Below are positions 50,197 through 63,364 of a DNA stretch of 64,000 bases, one piece after another. The position numbers and the translations under genes are program-made. Below the pieces are notes generated by a model. The model was not told the DNA's origin. It did no database searches and was given only the letters and a program-made list of their open reading frames with translations. Each line of letters starts with the position of its first letter. Positions within the stretch are counted from its first letter, which is position 1. Source of the stretch: Pardosa pseudoannulata (Eukaryota; Arthropoda; Arachnida; Araneae; Lycosidae); the NCBI GenBank assembly GCA_032207245.1, contig CM063498.1:58404440-58468439 (forward strand), given 5' to 3'.

Positions 50197-50910
50197 CAAG
50201 CTTGCAATTCCGTCACTTTTCTCACCTTTAGTCACTTTTTTTACAATTGATCATTTTTATAAATAAACAGTCACTTTTTTCATGGTGTATCCCAGGAAAA
50301 GTCTGTAGTTGAAAAAAATATCTGAATTAATAACAAAATATTTTAATAAAAGACCAAAAATGTGATGCTCTAATCTTGTTTTTCTTAGTAAAATGTAATT
50401 AGTCATAGGGTTTCCAGAATTTAGTGATTTTAAGTCGTAAAGAAGTTCCTAAAATCTACATTTGTACTGAAATGTTCTTTTAATACATTAAAGTAATTTA
50501 CATCAAAGCACACATTTCTCTTTTTCTTCACATTTTTTTGTTTAGATACCCTAATCTAGCTATGTACATATTTCAAAACATCATTAATATATGCAGAAAA
50601 TTATGATTATAAAATTAATGTATTGTATGTATTCAAATCTAATTTATAGATTTTCTTGAATAAAAAGCAATGTTGAGTTGTGTTAAACAAAATTTTTAAC
50701 CTTTTTTTATTTGACGCTAAAATCATGTCTCGCATGAATCATTTGATTTAGAATTAAAATCAATAGAAAAATTTTAATAATAGCATCTGTAATCAAGAGG
50801 AGAACAAAACATTGCTTTTTTTTCAATATTTAGTCACTTTTTAATCACTTTTCTACATTATTTGTCACTTTTCTCACCTTTCTGAAAGTACCTCAGAAGT
50901 TGCAAGTCTG
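50197..50910. mobile_element. Inverted-repeat element with GTCACTTTTCTCACCTTT motifs, 714 bp
   Basis: Left end CAAGCTTGCAATTCC and the complement of the right end CAGACTTGCAACTTC are inverted repeats. CTTAAC flanks both sides (50191-50196, 50911-50916). TCACTTTTCTCACCTTT occurs near both ends in the same orientation. No transposase. The superfamily is uncertain (possibly hAT-related). Confidence 0.65.
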
Positions 50911-51156
50911 CTTAACACAAAAAGTGTGATTAATTACTTTTCAATACTTAATGTTTATAAATTTAAAGTCTGTTTCATGTAGTTTAAAAGGTGAATATTT
51001 GTATGAAATTTCCATATAGCTAGCATTTTTTAAGGATTTAGTGATTTTTTAAAATAGAAATCCCACCATATCTGCATAGAGAAAGTACTCATTATAAAAT
51101 TCAGTAAACAAGCACAATACCATTTGAAATGAACTTTAAACTGAAATTTAATGTTT

Positions 51157-51160
<4 letters not shown>

Positions 51161-51240
<80 letters not shown>
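51161..51240. repeat. (CA)n(TA)n compound microsatellite
   Basis: About 28 bases of CA followed by about 52 of TA. Confidence 0.97.
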
Positions 51241-51242
<2 letters not shown>

Positions 51243-52306
51243 AAATAATGAAGAATAGCATTCATTTTGATCCTTTTGGTGTTAAAAAGCATAAGAAATA
51301 TGTTTATTGTATAATTATGCATAGTGTACATAGTGTTACAGGATGATAAATTATTGGCTTTTAAAGTTATGACACAGTGCAATGTATTAACTATAAAATA
51401 GTAAGAAAATATTAAATAATTGAAATTTTCCTAATTATAATGACAAACATTCATTAAATAGAAATTTAATCATATATAACTTACACATCTGTGACTCTTT
51501 AAAATAATATTTGTTACTTTTTTAAAATCTTGTTAAAAAGTAATTATGTAACAGTAAAGTAAGTATTAGATGTGATGCTAACCGCTGTACAATGATGATT
51601 ATTATGGCTAGTATTAAATTTAAAAACATAACTTTGTTTAATGTGATAGTATCAGGTAAATAAAATTACAAACAATTTATGTATGCAAAAATTTAATTCC
51701 TAATTATGTCACAGGTGTTTGCTAAATTTTATTCACATTTTTAAATTACAATACATTGACAATTTTTTACAATGTCAATTTTTTATTGGGTTTTATAACT
51801 CAAATGGTTTTTTTAATGATAAATTGGTCATAACTTTTTTACTTGAGTAGACTAATTATCATTTAAATAATTTCAACAGGGTTTTAATTTTTAACTAAAA
51901 AATAAAAATGCATATTATTTCTACCATTGTGTACTTTATGACAAAATTGTTCTTTTTGTGCAGAAAAAAGTTACTTACTTTTTTTGTGAAACTTTAATCA
52001 TTGCTGAAAAATAATTGTTTAATGTGTAGTCTCCGTAACATATTACTTCCATTCTTACATCATATGTGCGTAACAATCTTAAACCTTTTTTAGTTAGGAT
52101 TAAGCAATTTTATATAGTGAGGATTTTTAGATGGGATCTCTGTGAAATATATTAAGCCAAAAATTAAATTTGAGCATTTCTCAGATATTTACATAAATGC
52201 ACTAATATTTGAAATGTAGGACATTGCCAGTGTGATTTAGTTGAACATTTAATGTTTTTTAATTCCGATTGTACATGTTGAAATATTTATTTTTTCTCTC
52301 ATTTAG

Positions 52307-52539
52307 GCCTCTACATGCTTTCACATTTGCTGCATGTAGTGCAACCATTGGTCTTTCAACTCTTTATTTTGGTACAAATGCTTTAACAGCTGCCTTAGGT
52401 GCCACCAATCTTATTCTGTATACATCAGTGTATACACCCTTAAAACGTTGCAGTATTACAAATACATGGTTAGGATCTGTTGTTGGAGCAATACCACCAC
52501 TCATGGGATGGGCTGCATGCACAGGAAGTTTGGATGCTG
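52307..52539 (+). CDS. COX10: COX10, fourth recognised exon
   Basis: After TTTAG at 52306 the split Thr codon is completed and the frame reads [15 protein letters not shown], two hydrophobic helices, then the conserved [25 protein letters not shown] and GSLDAG stretches. These correspond to the central helices and second conserved loop of COX10/CtaB. The exon ends one base into a Gly codon at GCTG|GTTAGT. The preceding intron is about 7.2 kb (45137-52306). Confidence 0.96.
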
Positions 52540-53278
52540 GTTAGTATACATTCAAAATTTATTTTAAAGATATAAGTGTATTATATATCCTTTTTCTTTT
52601 CCTATAATACTTCATTTTTGAATTCTGTAATGGTTCTCCCCCAAAATTAATGCTTGCATTTTTTTAACCTTTATTTTGCATTGACTATTTAAGCCTTTTT
52701 AATTAAATCAAAGAGTTATCTTATATTACTAACTTTATCGGAAATTAAATTTTTTTTTAAACTGAACTTTAATTTTCCAAAAAATTTTTAGCTGATGTAT
52801 TGCTGGCTTGAGAATAAATATCTCCCATATAGTTATAGTCATAATTCTATAACATCTTTAATATGAATAGAGTGAGAGCTCATTGTTCCATACAAGATTT
52901 ATTTTTTCCCCTAAAATCTCAATTTTATATCCTCAACTGTCATGTTAATGGTATACTACTGTGGAAATTTGGTGCCTGTACATTTTCTTGTTTTCTCTTG
53001 TCTATGGAAATAAAATCAGCATAAGTTCTTTTGGGGAAGTTTTTTTTCTAAAAATAATTTACCATCCAGTTTATTTTACAATAAAAATTAAAAAAAAAAT
53101 TTTTTTTTTTTTTTACACACTTTAAAAACTACCCAAAATACATTAAAAGAATATCTCAGGGAGTTTTTAATAAAAATTTGAATTCATACTAAAGATTGAT
53201 CAATGTCCATTTGTCTTAATTTATCCATAATTTAATTCTTGTTGGTTAAATTTCTAAATTTTATTGATGTATTAAAGT

Positions 53279-53930
53279 TTTTTTTTTTTAATTGTAGAAG
53301 TTCTTGGTTCTACATCATTGACTTCCATACATCCCAGATTATGAGATTGGAGCTGTAAATAATTACAAAAAGATAAAATAGTAACAAGCTTCATAAAAAC
53401 TACAATAAGAAATAACAACATTAAAACATGAACAATAAAATATTAAATACATTAAAAACAAAAGAAAATCAATCCCTGGGTGTCGACTTCTTGATCTCTC
53501 TTGCCTCCCAATATTGATGGTAGAGGTTTTCCTCTTTCAAAGATGGACACTTTGCAAGGTGGTTTTTGTCCGTTTCAAAATTTTGTTTGTGTAGAATGTG
53601 CTAGGGGCTATTGTAGATGTTTATGCAGTACAGGTGTTTGGTGAGGGAATCGTGACCAGTCTTCAGATGAAATGTCACAACTGTAATGGATCTGGGAGAA
53701 TATGGAATTTCATGAATTGGATGTCTCTACTTCTTATCCTTCATCTGTAAAATTAATTTCGCATCATAGTTTTTCCTTGTAGTATTTATTATTATTATTT
53801 TTATTGATCTAAATAGTACATCATCATTAACTACTTGCAAAATTTCTGTTCCTCTTTTGGCTAATTTATCAGCTAATTAATTCCCAGCTATTCCAACATA
53901 TGTTGGTATCCATTATAATATCACACTCTT
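53279..53930 (-). pseudogene. LINE 3' end, antisense in COX10 intron
   Basis: On the minus strand: IPTYVGIAGN-stop-LADKLAKRGTE (RNase H C-terminus, 53830-53925), then SITVVTFHLKTGHDSLTKHL, a TAG, KNHLAKCPSLKEENLYHQYW, EARE and a terminal TGA (53469-53471). A 3' UTR follows, ending in a poly-A (T-run at 53279-53290). It is the same class of RNase H LINE as 39612-40180, with two in-frame stops visible. Nothing else is assigned in 52540-53270 or 53930-54290 of this intron. Confidence 0.88.
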
Positions 53931-54291
53931 CTTCTTTGTGGTTAAACAGCCAAGGGCTCTTACACATGATTCAATGATTTTTGATTCTGCGACATTGTGT
54001 GCCAAAATAATTAAAAATCACATAATCAGTCTTTGATGTTCAGGGCATTTTTAGAGGCTCCCAGGCTTGATGCTTGATTGAATTCTTTTAGCTGTCTGAT
54101 GCATTCCATATATATCAAAAGAACTCTAATGAAATAAATACAATTTTCACAAAATTTGTTCAGTCTCAATTATGGAGTGGATCTAAAGCTTCTTGACAGT
54201 ATAAACAGACTATTGGACTTTCCAAGCAAGCCCTGCAAATTAAAATATTTGAGCTACTATTACAAATATGACAATAAAAATTTTTTAGTGC

Positions 54292-54293
<2 letters not shown>

Positions 54294-54363
<70 letters not shown>
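54294..54363. repeat. (CA)n(TA)n microsatellite beside COX10 acceptor
   Basis: CA tract followed by a TA tract, ending about 30 bases before the acceptor AG at 54392-54393. Confidence 0.97.
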
Positions 54364-54369
<6 letters not shown>

Positions 54370-54393
54370 TATATTAAATTTTGTCTCTTCCAG

Positions 54394-54803
54394 GTGGACT
54401 TTTGCTGGGTGCAATCCTGTATGCATGGCAGTTTCCACATTTCAATGCTTTATCTTGGAATCTAAGGTCAGAATATTCAAGAGCAGGTTACAGAATGACA
54501 TCTGTGATAGACCCTAGTCTCTGCCGGCGTACTGCACTTCGATATAGCTTTTTAATTATGGGCCTTTGTACAGCAGCACCATTAATTGATTTAACAACAT
54601 GGACATTTGCTTTTGATTCCTTCCCTCTCAATAGTTATTTAATTTATTGTTCATGGCAATTTTATAAAAAAGGGGATAGTGCAAGTTCACGCAAGCTATT
54701 TCGCTTAAGTCTGATTCATCTACCAGCATTAATGTTTCTAATGTTTATTGGAAAGAAATATACCTCGTCAAAAGATGATAAAATTGACAAGAGTATATCA
54801 TGA
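54394..54803 (+). CDS. COX10: COX10, last exon with stop
   Basis: The acceptor TCTCTTCCAG at 54393 joins in frame to GLLLGAILYAWQFPHFNALSW, a COX10 signature, followed by SEYSRAGYRM, LCRRTALRY and the last helices, ending in TGA at 54801-54803. The five exons together give 413 residues, and the C-terminal region is intact. The C-terminal tail (SSKDDKIDKSIS) is short and polar, as usual for animal COX10. An ATTAAA at 54824-54829 is a possible poly(A) signal, with AATAAA further downstream. Confidence 0.97.
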
Positions 54804-55897
54804 TATAATGTAGTTAATTATTTATTAAAGTTTATGAATTGTATCTTGTTTCTTTTTTAGACATTTCTTCCTTTTCTTTTAGTCAGAATTTTTGTCTTTC
54901 AATTTAGGGAAGTTATAATCTGAGTACTTAAATGTTTGAAAATAATATTTTTTTTCTATTTTAATTATCATATGTTCTGTAAGGTGTGCTAGGTAATATC
55001 TAACTAGAAAAAGAGAAAAATGAGATTAATAAAATAATTGACATATTCTTTATATGTCTACACACCGACACAACTATGACTAAAATGCTTAAATTTGGTT
55101 TTTGCTTTCAAGAGCAATATGTGTTTCCATTAAATTAGAAAATCTTTTGTAATTTTTAATTTAATTATTTGAAAGATCATATTAATTTTTATTTTAAGCA
55201 ATCTTTATATCTTTTCTATCCATAAATAAGTTGTATTTGCTGCTGTTGAAAACATGTAACTGTTATTTGCATCACACAGAAGCCAATGCAATTAAGTTTA
55301 AGAGAAAAAATTCAGAAAATCAATTGTAAAAACCATTAATTTTCTCAAATTAAAGATTTTTGGATGTATTAAAAATGTTAATAATAAGCAATAGTAATTA
55401 TTTGTCTGTCATTTTCACCCTTTAAAGGTCACCAAAATAAATTCATGGGAATTTAATGTAATTTGTTTATAAATGTTATCTATAAGCCTTTTATAAGTAA
55501 AATATATAAATTTTCTTTACATTCCTTAGAAGGGTTTGCCTTAGAGGATACCAAATTATGGTTTGAGATATTGTGGTTTAGTTGAATAACCCCTACCCTA
55601 GTACAGCTTGAACATTATGCCTTTTTAAAAGTTTAACTATACTGGAAGAACAATAAATTATAATCCTTAAACTGGTATAATAAATAAACAGCTTAACAAC
55701 TTAAAAGTGTTGTTTGTACAGATACTTTTATTTGAGGTCATAAGTAAGATAAATTGAATCTGACTTCTCAAGTACAGAAAGTTTAAATACATATATTTCA
55801 ATAGAAAAAGAAATAAATAAGTTAAACGTAGAACTATCATCTGTTATATATTTAAAATATAAAAAATATAATATGTATAAAATGTATAATATGTATA

Positions 55898-56049
<152 letters not shown>

Positions 56050-56073
56050 CGAAAACTCATCCATGTCTCCAAA

Positions 56074-56180
56074 AAGTTTTTTTTAATTGCAAAAGCTCTT
56101 GATTCTATATCATTGGCTTCCATATATCACAGATGTATGAGATTGGAGCCGTAAATAATTATAAAAAGATAAAGTAATCC
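56074..56180 (-). mobile_element. 5'-truncated LINE 3' UTR, second copy
   Basis: TTGATTCTATATCATTGGCT and GAGATTGGAGCCGTAAATAA closely match 53299-53370, including the adjacent poly-T run. It is therefore a second minus-strand insertion of the same LINE, reduced to about 100 bases. Confidence 0.85.
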
Positions 56181-58252
56181 AAAAAGTAAAGTTAAAAAAA
56201 AAAGATGTTTAATAGGTGGTTTTGCTACGAAACCACTGTCCATTAAAGGGTTAAGCAAGTATTAAAATTTTTTTTTTTTTGCATCAAATACCATTGAAAA
56301 AGTAAAAATGAATAAAAATGTTGGAAGTATTTACTAAAAAAGATTTATCAAAAGTTGCTCATTTCAAAATATTTTTTAAAAAGAAATTTTAAAAAATTAA
56401 CAATAGAATTTGCTTTTAAATTTGAGTATAGTCGGACATACTGGATGTAGCATTTATACCTGGAATCTTACTTTTTATTTACTTTTCTAGGATTTTTGGG
56501 GTTTTGACCTATCCAAATTTTACTTCAGTAGAGCTGTTTTATTTCAGGGAATTTTCTAAAAATATTATATGACTTTGTTTTTTAAGCCATAGAAAATATT
56601 CAGCAATATGTAATTCTTTTTTTCAAGTGGTAATAAATAATGTGCTATTATTTACTACTGCTTAAATATTGCTAATTTCTTAAATGTAAAGACCTGAATG
56701 GCTTAATGTTATTAATGTAACATTATTTGGGTCATTTTTGACCCATGCATATTAAATGCAGAGAAAGATGACAGAAATTTTTAGTATAATACTCTCTTAT
56801 TTCTCTGACAATGTATTAGTGCAGTTCTTTCTTTTCATTATAGTTTTTTTTTTTCTGTTAGCACAAGAAATAATGAGAATAGACCTGTATATTTCTTAGC
56901 CACTCCTAATTTTGTAACTTTTATTGGTTTCCTACACTTGCAAGACATTAAATAGATGTTACTTTCATAGTTGAATTTTTTATGTGTTTGATTAGTCAGT
57001 CAAACATCTAAAATTGTATTGTTGGATACAATGGAAATAATTCTAATATATAATTTTACTTTAGAAAAGAATGAATAGTACACATAAGTGAAATTTTTTT
57101 TTTCAATCAGATGATTGTAAAAATTAAGGTTCGTGATAAATATCAGGAAAATGTCTTATGTTGTATTGTATTTCAAGATTTACAGGGATTTTCTGAGGTG
57201 AATGGTTGAATTACTGCATTTTTATTTTGTACGTAGAGAGTAGTTCACTAAATTTATAATTCTTTATAAGTATAAAAACTTCTCTATGAGACAATGATAT
57301 ACAAATACAGAAAAGGGTGTATAAAATAAACACCTCACTAATATTCATAAATAGGATTGAAATTTAATGCCAAATAAAAAAACTACCATGGGTCATTTTA
57401 AAACTAAATAACTTATGTGTATGCTACATTGTAACAATGTCAGATTAAATTTACAAGTACATCTTGTGATCATGATGTATCAATTTTCATATTCAGTCAC
57501 TTGATGATTAAAAATACAATAAGCTCATCTCATGTATTTACATGTTTCTAGTCAAACAACCTCCTGAAATTATTAAATATTTTATTTATGAATTTACAAA
57601 ATTTCTAATTCCTGGCTGAGGGCACAGGAACATCTAACCCCAGGATCTGCAGCCTATCATTCTAGGTTAATTTGGATTTTTAATGCTTCACATAAAGTTT
57701 ATCCATTTTGCTTTTGTTTTGAAGAAAGATATATCTTTCTGTAGGGCCCACGGGTCTTGTGTTACTCAGTGAAAAATAGATAAACTTTTTGTAGATCAAA
57801 TATTGTGAGATAAACCTTTGTACTTTATCTATTCAACCTTTCAAAAGAATTTTAACAGTGGATTGAAAATTATATATATTTATACTTCAGTAGTTTTATG
57901 TCACTGCAAGAGTTTTTCCCCCTTTATTCAGGAGATTAACATAATTTTTATGAAAAGATGCCATATTTTATTCTTAAAAGCAGATCTATTTTATATATGA
58001 TTCTTAGTATTTTTAAAGCAATAAAATCCCCCTGAATTAAATTTTTATAAAATTTTTCTCATTTATTAATTATAATTAAATAATTTAAAGAGTTTTATGA
58101 ATCTTTTATATTTTTTAGATTATTATCAAATCTCTTATCAATTCGAGACATTTTATTTTAAAATCATGTTTTGTTGTGTCAATGAGTAAATGAAAGTGAC
58201 TAATCTTAACTAATGTTATAATGTGATAAAAGATAAAAACAGTCTCTATATA

Positions 58253-59025
58253 CATGGTTTCCGCGCACCTGGAAAATCATGGATTTAGACAATGGATTAA
58301 TTTTGTCATGGAAAGTCTTGATTTTTCAAGTAAAATGAGTAAAAGTCATGGAAAGTTATGGATCCGCTAAACTACCGATTAAATAAAAATGCATTGAATT
58401 GTTTAATTCTATTTTTACTTGTCATTTGGCTGAAGTTACTGAGTTTGGTATTTATGTATTATCTTATTGACCAAGTAAAATTTGTTCACCAAGGAACCTC
58501 AAAGTCAGAAAGCTTAATTGGTGGGTAAATGTATATTATTCTGGTTTTTTCATAAATTGTAGATTAAAATTTTATTAATATAATAATAATTATTTTTTAA
58601 TAAAAATTAGTGAAGATTTTTGCACAAAATATAAGTTTTTCTCTAGGGATATTGTATATAAACATTATAGGGTTATATTTGGCTATTATTCATGGTCACC
58701 TGGATAATACCAAAGTACTCTGAATTCAAATTAGAAACATTTTGATTGAAAAAATGATATATGATTAAACTTAGGTATGTAGATACAACAATTTATTTTT
58801 ATGTATGTGAGTTTATTAATACTTATAAAGTAAGTTTATAGTTTTTTTATGATAAAATTCCTGTAATTTCTCTAAAAGCATATATTTTATTTGTATGTAC
58901 GTCAGAAGTTTTATTCATATATACTTTAACAAAAGCTTTTTAAAGTCATGGAAAATGATCCACTAAATCTGGGAAAGTCATGAAAAGTCATGGATTTGAA
59001 AAATTTTATTTTGGCAGATACCTTG
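58253..59025. mobile_element. hAT-like element with GTCATGGAAA repeats
   Basis: Left end CATGGTTTCCGCGCACC and the complement of the right end CAAGGTATCTGCC look like diverged CAGGGT[T/A]TC termini. [A/G]GTCATG[G/A]A[A/T] recurs near both ends (58306, 58342, 58946, 58976, 58986). The flanks are TATATA-rich, so the target duplication is ambiguous. No coding sequence. Confidence 0.5.
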
Positions 59026-59796
59026 TATATAATAAAAATATAGTTAGAGAAATTGGCATTTTATGTAACAATTTTCTCAAACTTCCCTTTAAATTAATTT
59101 AGTTACATTTTATTTCTTTGAATAATTGCATTTTTTTCTAATTTAAATAAAATCTAGTGAATAAGATTATTTTTTTTTTATATTATTTCTTAATAGTATG
59201 CTTGAACTATTGAACATACACGTCTAACAACACCCAAAACATGGAAATGTCTCATTCTTCAGTTATTCTAATTTTTGCAGAGGTGTCAGAATTAAGTGAA
59301 TTTCCATATTTTGTTGAATTTCATAAAAAGAACTGAATGAAATTTAAAACTACTATTTAAAAAAAGATGCGAATCTTATGTGTTGAATGCATAAGCGTAT
59401 ATGTTTATGTGGAACTAGCAGAGGAATAGACTTTTATAATGCACATGGCAAAATCGATATTTTGTTTTTTTGCACACTTTGCTAATTTTTTTCCAGCTGT
59501 CGGTATAAATTCAAATTCAAACAGTAAAAATGAATAAGCATTAATGTTTAAGTGATAGAAGGTGGTTTCAAATCTAGAAGTGGCTAGAAGCAGATCAATT
59601 TTAAGTCCAGATTTGTAGAAGCTTCAATGCAATATCCAGCATCATGCCCAACGTATGGAAACAGTTTCAGGTTATCAAATTTCTTGACAGATATATTGGG
59701 CAAGGCTGTCTGAGGAACAAGATTGCTGTTTCTTCAGTGCATTGAGCTGTAACAATCTACTACAGCTTCTCAGCTCTCTCGTGATTTCTGTGTGCT

Positions 59797-60310
59797 ATTC
59801 TGGAATCTATATATGTAAGACACATTTGTTGTCTGTTTGTCTGTTCCCTTATAACTCAAGATCCAGACAACCAAATAATGTGAAATTTGGTACATGTACA
59901 CAAATTTACATGGAGAAGGTTCTTAAACAGGTTTCGTTCTATCCCAACTTCACTCTGGTGTCCTCCAGCCAAAAGTAGTGCTCCATGTGCCTGTTCTGAG
60001 CCGTGTGATAATGAACCCAAAAAAAGAAAAAAAGGAAATCATGCAAGTTGGTCATTGAGAGTGATTTTGAATGTTTTTGTGGTGATGATGAGATGATGAG
60101 GATGTAAGTAAAAGTGATGGTCATGTATGTGTAGGGGGGAACGGTGTTAGGACCCCCCTCCTCCCTCCAGACCCATGTTTGTAGGATGGACCTCTCCTAT
60201 AGCAGTCATCTTACATGGGGAAGGTCCTTAAGCAGGTTTTGTTCAATCCCAACCTCATTCTGGCCTCCTCCAGCCAAAACTAGTGCTCCATGCGCCTGTT
60301 CAGAGCCATG
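59797..60310. repeat. Helitron-like segment with a 100-bp internal repeat
   Basis: TCTATATATGTAAGACACAT, TTGTCTGTTTGTCTGTTCCC and GTGAAATTTGGTAC resemble the 5' end of many arthropod Helitron-type repeats. Within it, 59906-60005 (TTACATGGAGAAGGTTCTTA ... CTGTTCTGAGCC) is repeated at 60211-60310 with some divergence, a period of about 305. No protein is supported. Confidence 0.45.
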
Positions 60311-60519
60311 GGTACATTTTAGAGAAAACTTTACTAAACAAAAGCGGTGAGTAAACACAATACTTCTTTGTTATATTTACTTTACAGCAACAAATATCAC
60401 ATGACTTACTACATTAGAATGGAACTGCCAAAAATGTTGTCTATCACATTGCTTTAAGATAAATGTAAACTTTTATTGCATGCAAATAAACAGTTTTGTA
60501 CACTTCTACAAAAAAACCT

Positions 60520-60790
60520 TATTTTAAACCCGGGTACTTGCAGCTAGTAGGAAAATATTTGTCAGATGGATTGACCAGACAGGTCTTTCATCTTAACCCT
60601 ACTGGGCATGTCTGGGATGCCCTGAAGAGGGCAACTGCAATTTGCCCTTTTACCAATAACCCCGAGAAAACATTTAGGGCCTTTAACAGCTTTACTGAAG
60701 AGTAGGATCAATTGCCACAGGAACTTATAAACTTCCTTATTTCCAGCATGAAGTTGCAATTTGCAAGGCTTGTATGTCATACGCTTATTA
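60520..60790 (+). pseudogene. Tc1-like transposase C-terminal fragment
   Basis: The plus strand reads HLNPTGHVWDALKRATAICP and, after a TAG at 60702, DQLPQELINFLISSM. This matches the C-terminal end of Tc1-type transposases around the third acidic residue (LNPIEHVWD), with Glu replaced by Gly. It belongs to a different family from the two other Tc1 relics. No inverted repeats were located. Confidence 0.75.
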
Positions 60791-60799
60791 ACGCATTTC

Positions 60800-62340
60800 T
60801 GCTGTTTGATTCTGTAACTACTGTTTCAAACCTTTTGATTCGGATGAGTGTTATGAATGATCATGCATGCTTGTTATAACTCTTGAGTTATTAATTTTTT
60901 TTTTTTTGTATTATGTTCTTACCAGATTTCATTAAACTAATAGTTACAGATGTTTATGACTAATAATCGACGATAGCATATATATATATGTTCAACAATT
61001 CAGTAATCTGTAGAAGTTTGTGTATCTTCCATACCTGATTATCATCTAATTCTTCAAATCATTGTCAGGTCATAGGTGTAGGAACATAAAAGAATATTTG
61101 TTGCTGTTACTGTGAAATCGTACATATATATATAAGTATGTGTATGTAAATTTATCAAAGAAAATGGAAAGGACTGAGAAGTATAAATAAACTAGTTTTC
61201 TTGAATTTCTTCAATCTCTTTATGGTACCCATTAGTTGACTTTTATCTTTGGTAAGACTGTCGTATTATTTCTGGTGTGGAAAAGAAAAAGTGCAGTATA
61301 AATGGTGGTGTGATGATAGTTTTATATTTTTAATAAGAATTTCACCCTAAATGTTATCAATTTATTTTTGTATAACTTTCCTTTTCAATGATAAACAAAG
61401 TTCTTAAGCTACTGAGTTCATCTCTTGGGCTGTTTCATGTAAATTAATTTGTAGGTAAACCAATGAATCACTTTCAAGCAATAACTCCCCCGCCCCCTAA
61501 AAAAATATAGTATATTTTGTATGATATTTGTATGATACTACTTTTTGTTTCATTCTTTTGGTAAAATGGGAGGTTTCTTCTACTGTATTTCTGGCACAGT
61601 CACAAAGGGGATATATCTCTTACAATATATATCACTGGTTCCTAAACATACCAGTTATAACTGTCAGATTTTAAAGTTAATATAGCAAGAATTCTAAAAC
61701 ACTATAATGAGCATGAATAATATTATTTTGATTTTTTTAAAGCTTCCTTGTAAGATGAATTTCTTTTGGTGTTAATTTCTTGAATAGTAAACCTTATGAA
61801 AGATACGATAAATCCTTATTTATTATGTTTTTTCTTAATTAAAAATACGATAAAAATCTTAATTAAAAATTAAGATTTTCCCCCCGGTTTCTGAAATAAT
61901 TTAAGTAAAAGTCTCAAAACTAGCTGTTCAATAATTCAATAGCAAACTGTAAATAACATTATTTCCCCATAATGTTATTTTTGGGGATAATCTAAAAAAT
62001 CGTTAGTAAAACAAAACCTTCATTATATTCTAAATGAATTTATTTTAAATTTAACATTTTATTTGACCATGCCTTAAAATTGATAATTCTCGATTTTGTT
62101 GATTTTGGTTTACTGTCAATTCTTTAAACGCCTGTCTCTGCATGGTATATATGTTATATGCGTGCCCCCAGAAGAATGAAGTGGCTTGGATGTGATAACC
62201 TTAATAGAAGACTAAATAACTTATTTGATTACACATGATTACATCTCATGGGAATATTATACGACGCGTTTATTAATTGACTAAATTGCACCTACCTTTT
62301 CTTGCGAAAGATTGCGATACTCGTGCCGTGGTTGAATTTG
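60800..62340. other. AT-rich, nothing assigned
   Basis: No coding sequence, RNA gene or recognised element seen. Confidence 0.5.
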
Positions 62341-62426
62341 CAATAAGGAAATAAGAAATTCCAAAGTTCTTCTCTTTTTTTTCCCCTTCACATTGAAGGT
62401 ATGCGGCTCCACACGCACTCATTACT
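62341..62426 (+). repeat. Direct repeat, left copy
   Basis: CAATAAGGAAATAAGAAATT, a T-run, CCCTTCACATTGAAGGTATG and ACGCACTCA recur at 63921-64000 in the same orientation, about 1.58 kb away. Confidence 0.8.
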
Positions 62427-62942
62427 TATTGATAACAAACCAGCTTTATTTTATGTATTTTCAAGTGCGATACTTTTAAAAATTATTCTAATAATTGTGT
62501 TATGAATCATAGAAGGGAAAATGTAGCAGAATTACATTTAATATGCAGAGGTAAAAATAGCATTTCCAGTTCACCTCATAATATATCGCAGTTTCACCTA
62601 TTTAGGTGGAAATTACTACATTGAAACATAGATTTAAAATATTTTATGCTGGAATCGTAACTGTAGCCTTTTAAAATTGAAGAAATATATGTTTCTACGA
62701 AACTAGATTCTGTAAGAGAAGGCAGTTTCGATTTAAATTTATTTGAAAATGTTTTAAACATTTTAATAAACTAAAATTGAGCTATAATACCAAATGGTAA
62801 GGAGATATTTGAAAGTAATTCGAAATGCAACACAACTTTGAAGCCTTTATTGAGAATAAACACAGACTTGACATAATAAATGTTGCTTCTAAGGTGTGAA
62901 TTTATTTATACGCTGTGGTAACTACATGAAACCAAATTATAT

Positions 62943-62988
62943 TTTTCCCCTTCAAAAATCAGAATTCTGTTTTTTGAAGGGGAAAGAC
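62943..62988. repeat. 15-bp-stem hairpin
   Basis: TTTCCCCTTCAAAAA and TTTTTGAAGGGGAAA form a perfect inverted repeat around a short loop containing GAATTC. It lies inside the region bounded by the two direct repeats. Confidence 0.85.
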
Positions 62989-63364
62989 AGAATTTACTTC
63001 TCGAAAGACATAGATGTGCGGGAAATATGGCATGCATAAAAACGAAGAGTCAACTTTCATTAATTAGGTAAATATCGCATGCTAAGTAATTGAAAATCGA
63101 AGTACCGCGTAACTTTAACCGATTACTTTGTATCAGACTGGGAATCAAGATTTTGGGAAGTATGTTGACATTTATTTTAATCGGAAAATATCAATTTTAA
63201 CATGCGCCAAATATTATCTTGCCAGAGGACACGTTTTGTTTGGATGTAAGGTAAGTAATCATTTTATGTTACGATGTACAATAATCGTATGAACATGGCT
63301 AAAAAATTTTTACTATACAAAATAGTTCTTAAGCTGCTTATGTTGTACTCAAACCCGGTCTGTC

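Larger units (their letters stand above)
45137..52306 (+). other. COX10 intron, 7.2 kb
   Basis: Contains two inverted-repeat elements (45710-46613 and 50197-50910) and microsatellites (46196-46234, 46617-46672, 51161-51240). I find no coding potential in 46680-50190 or 51250-52300. A short peptide-like patch near 47890-48000 and a G+C-richer patch near 48600-48720 are unassigned. Confidence 0.8.
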
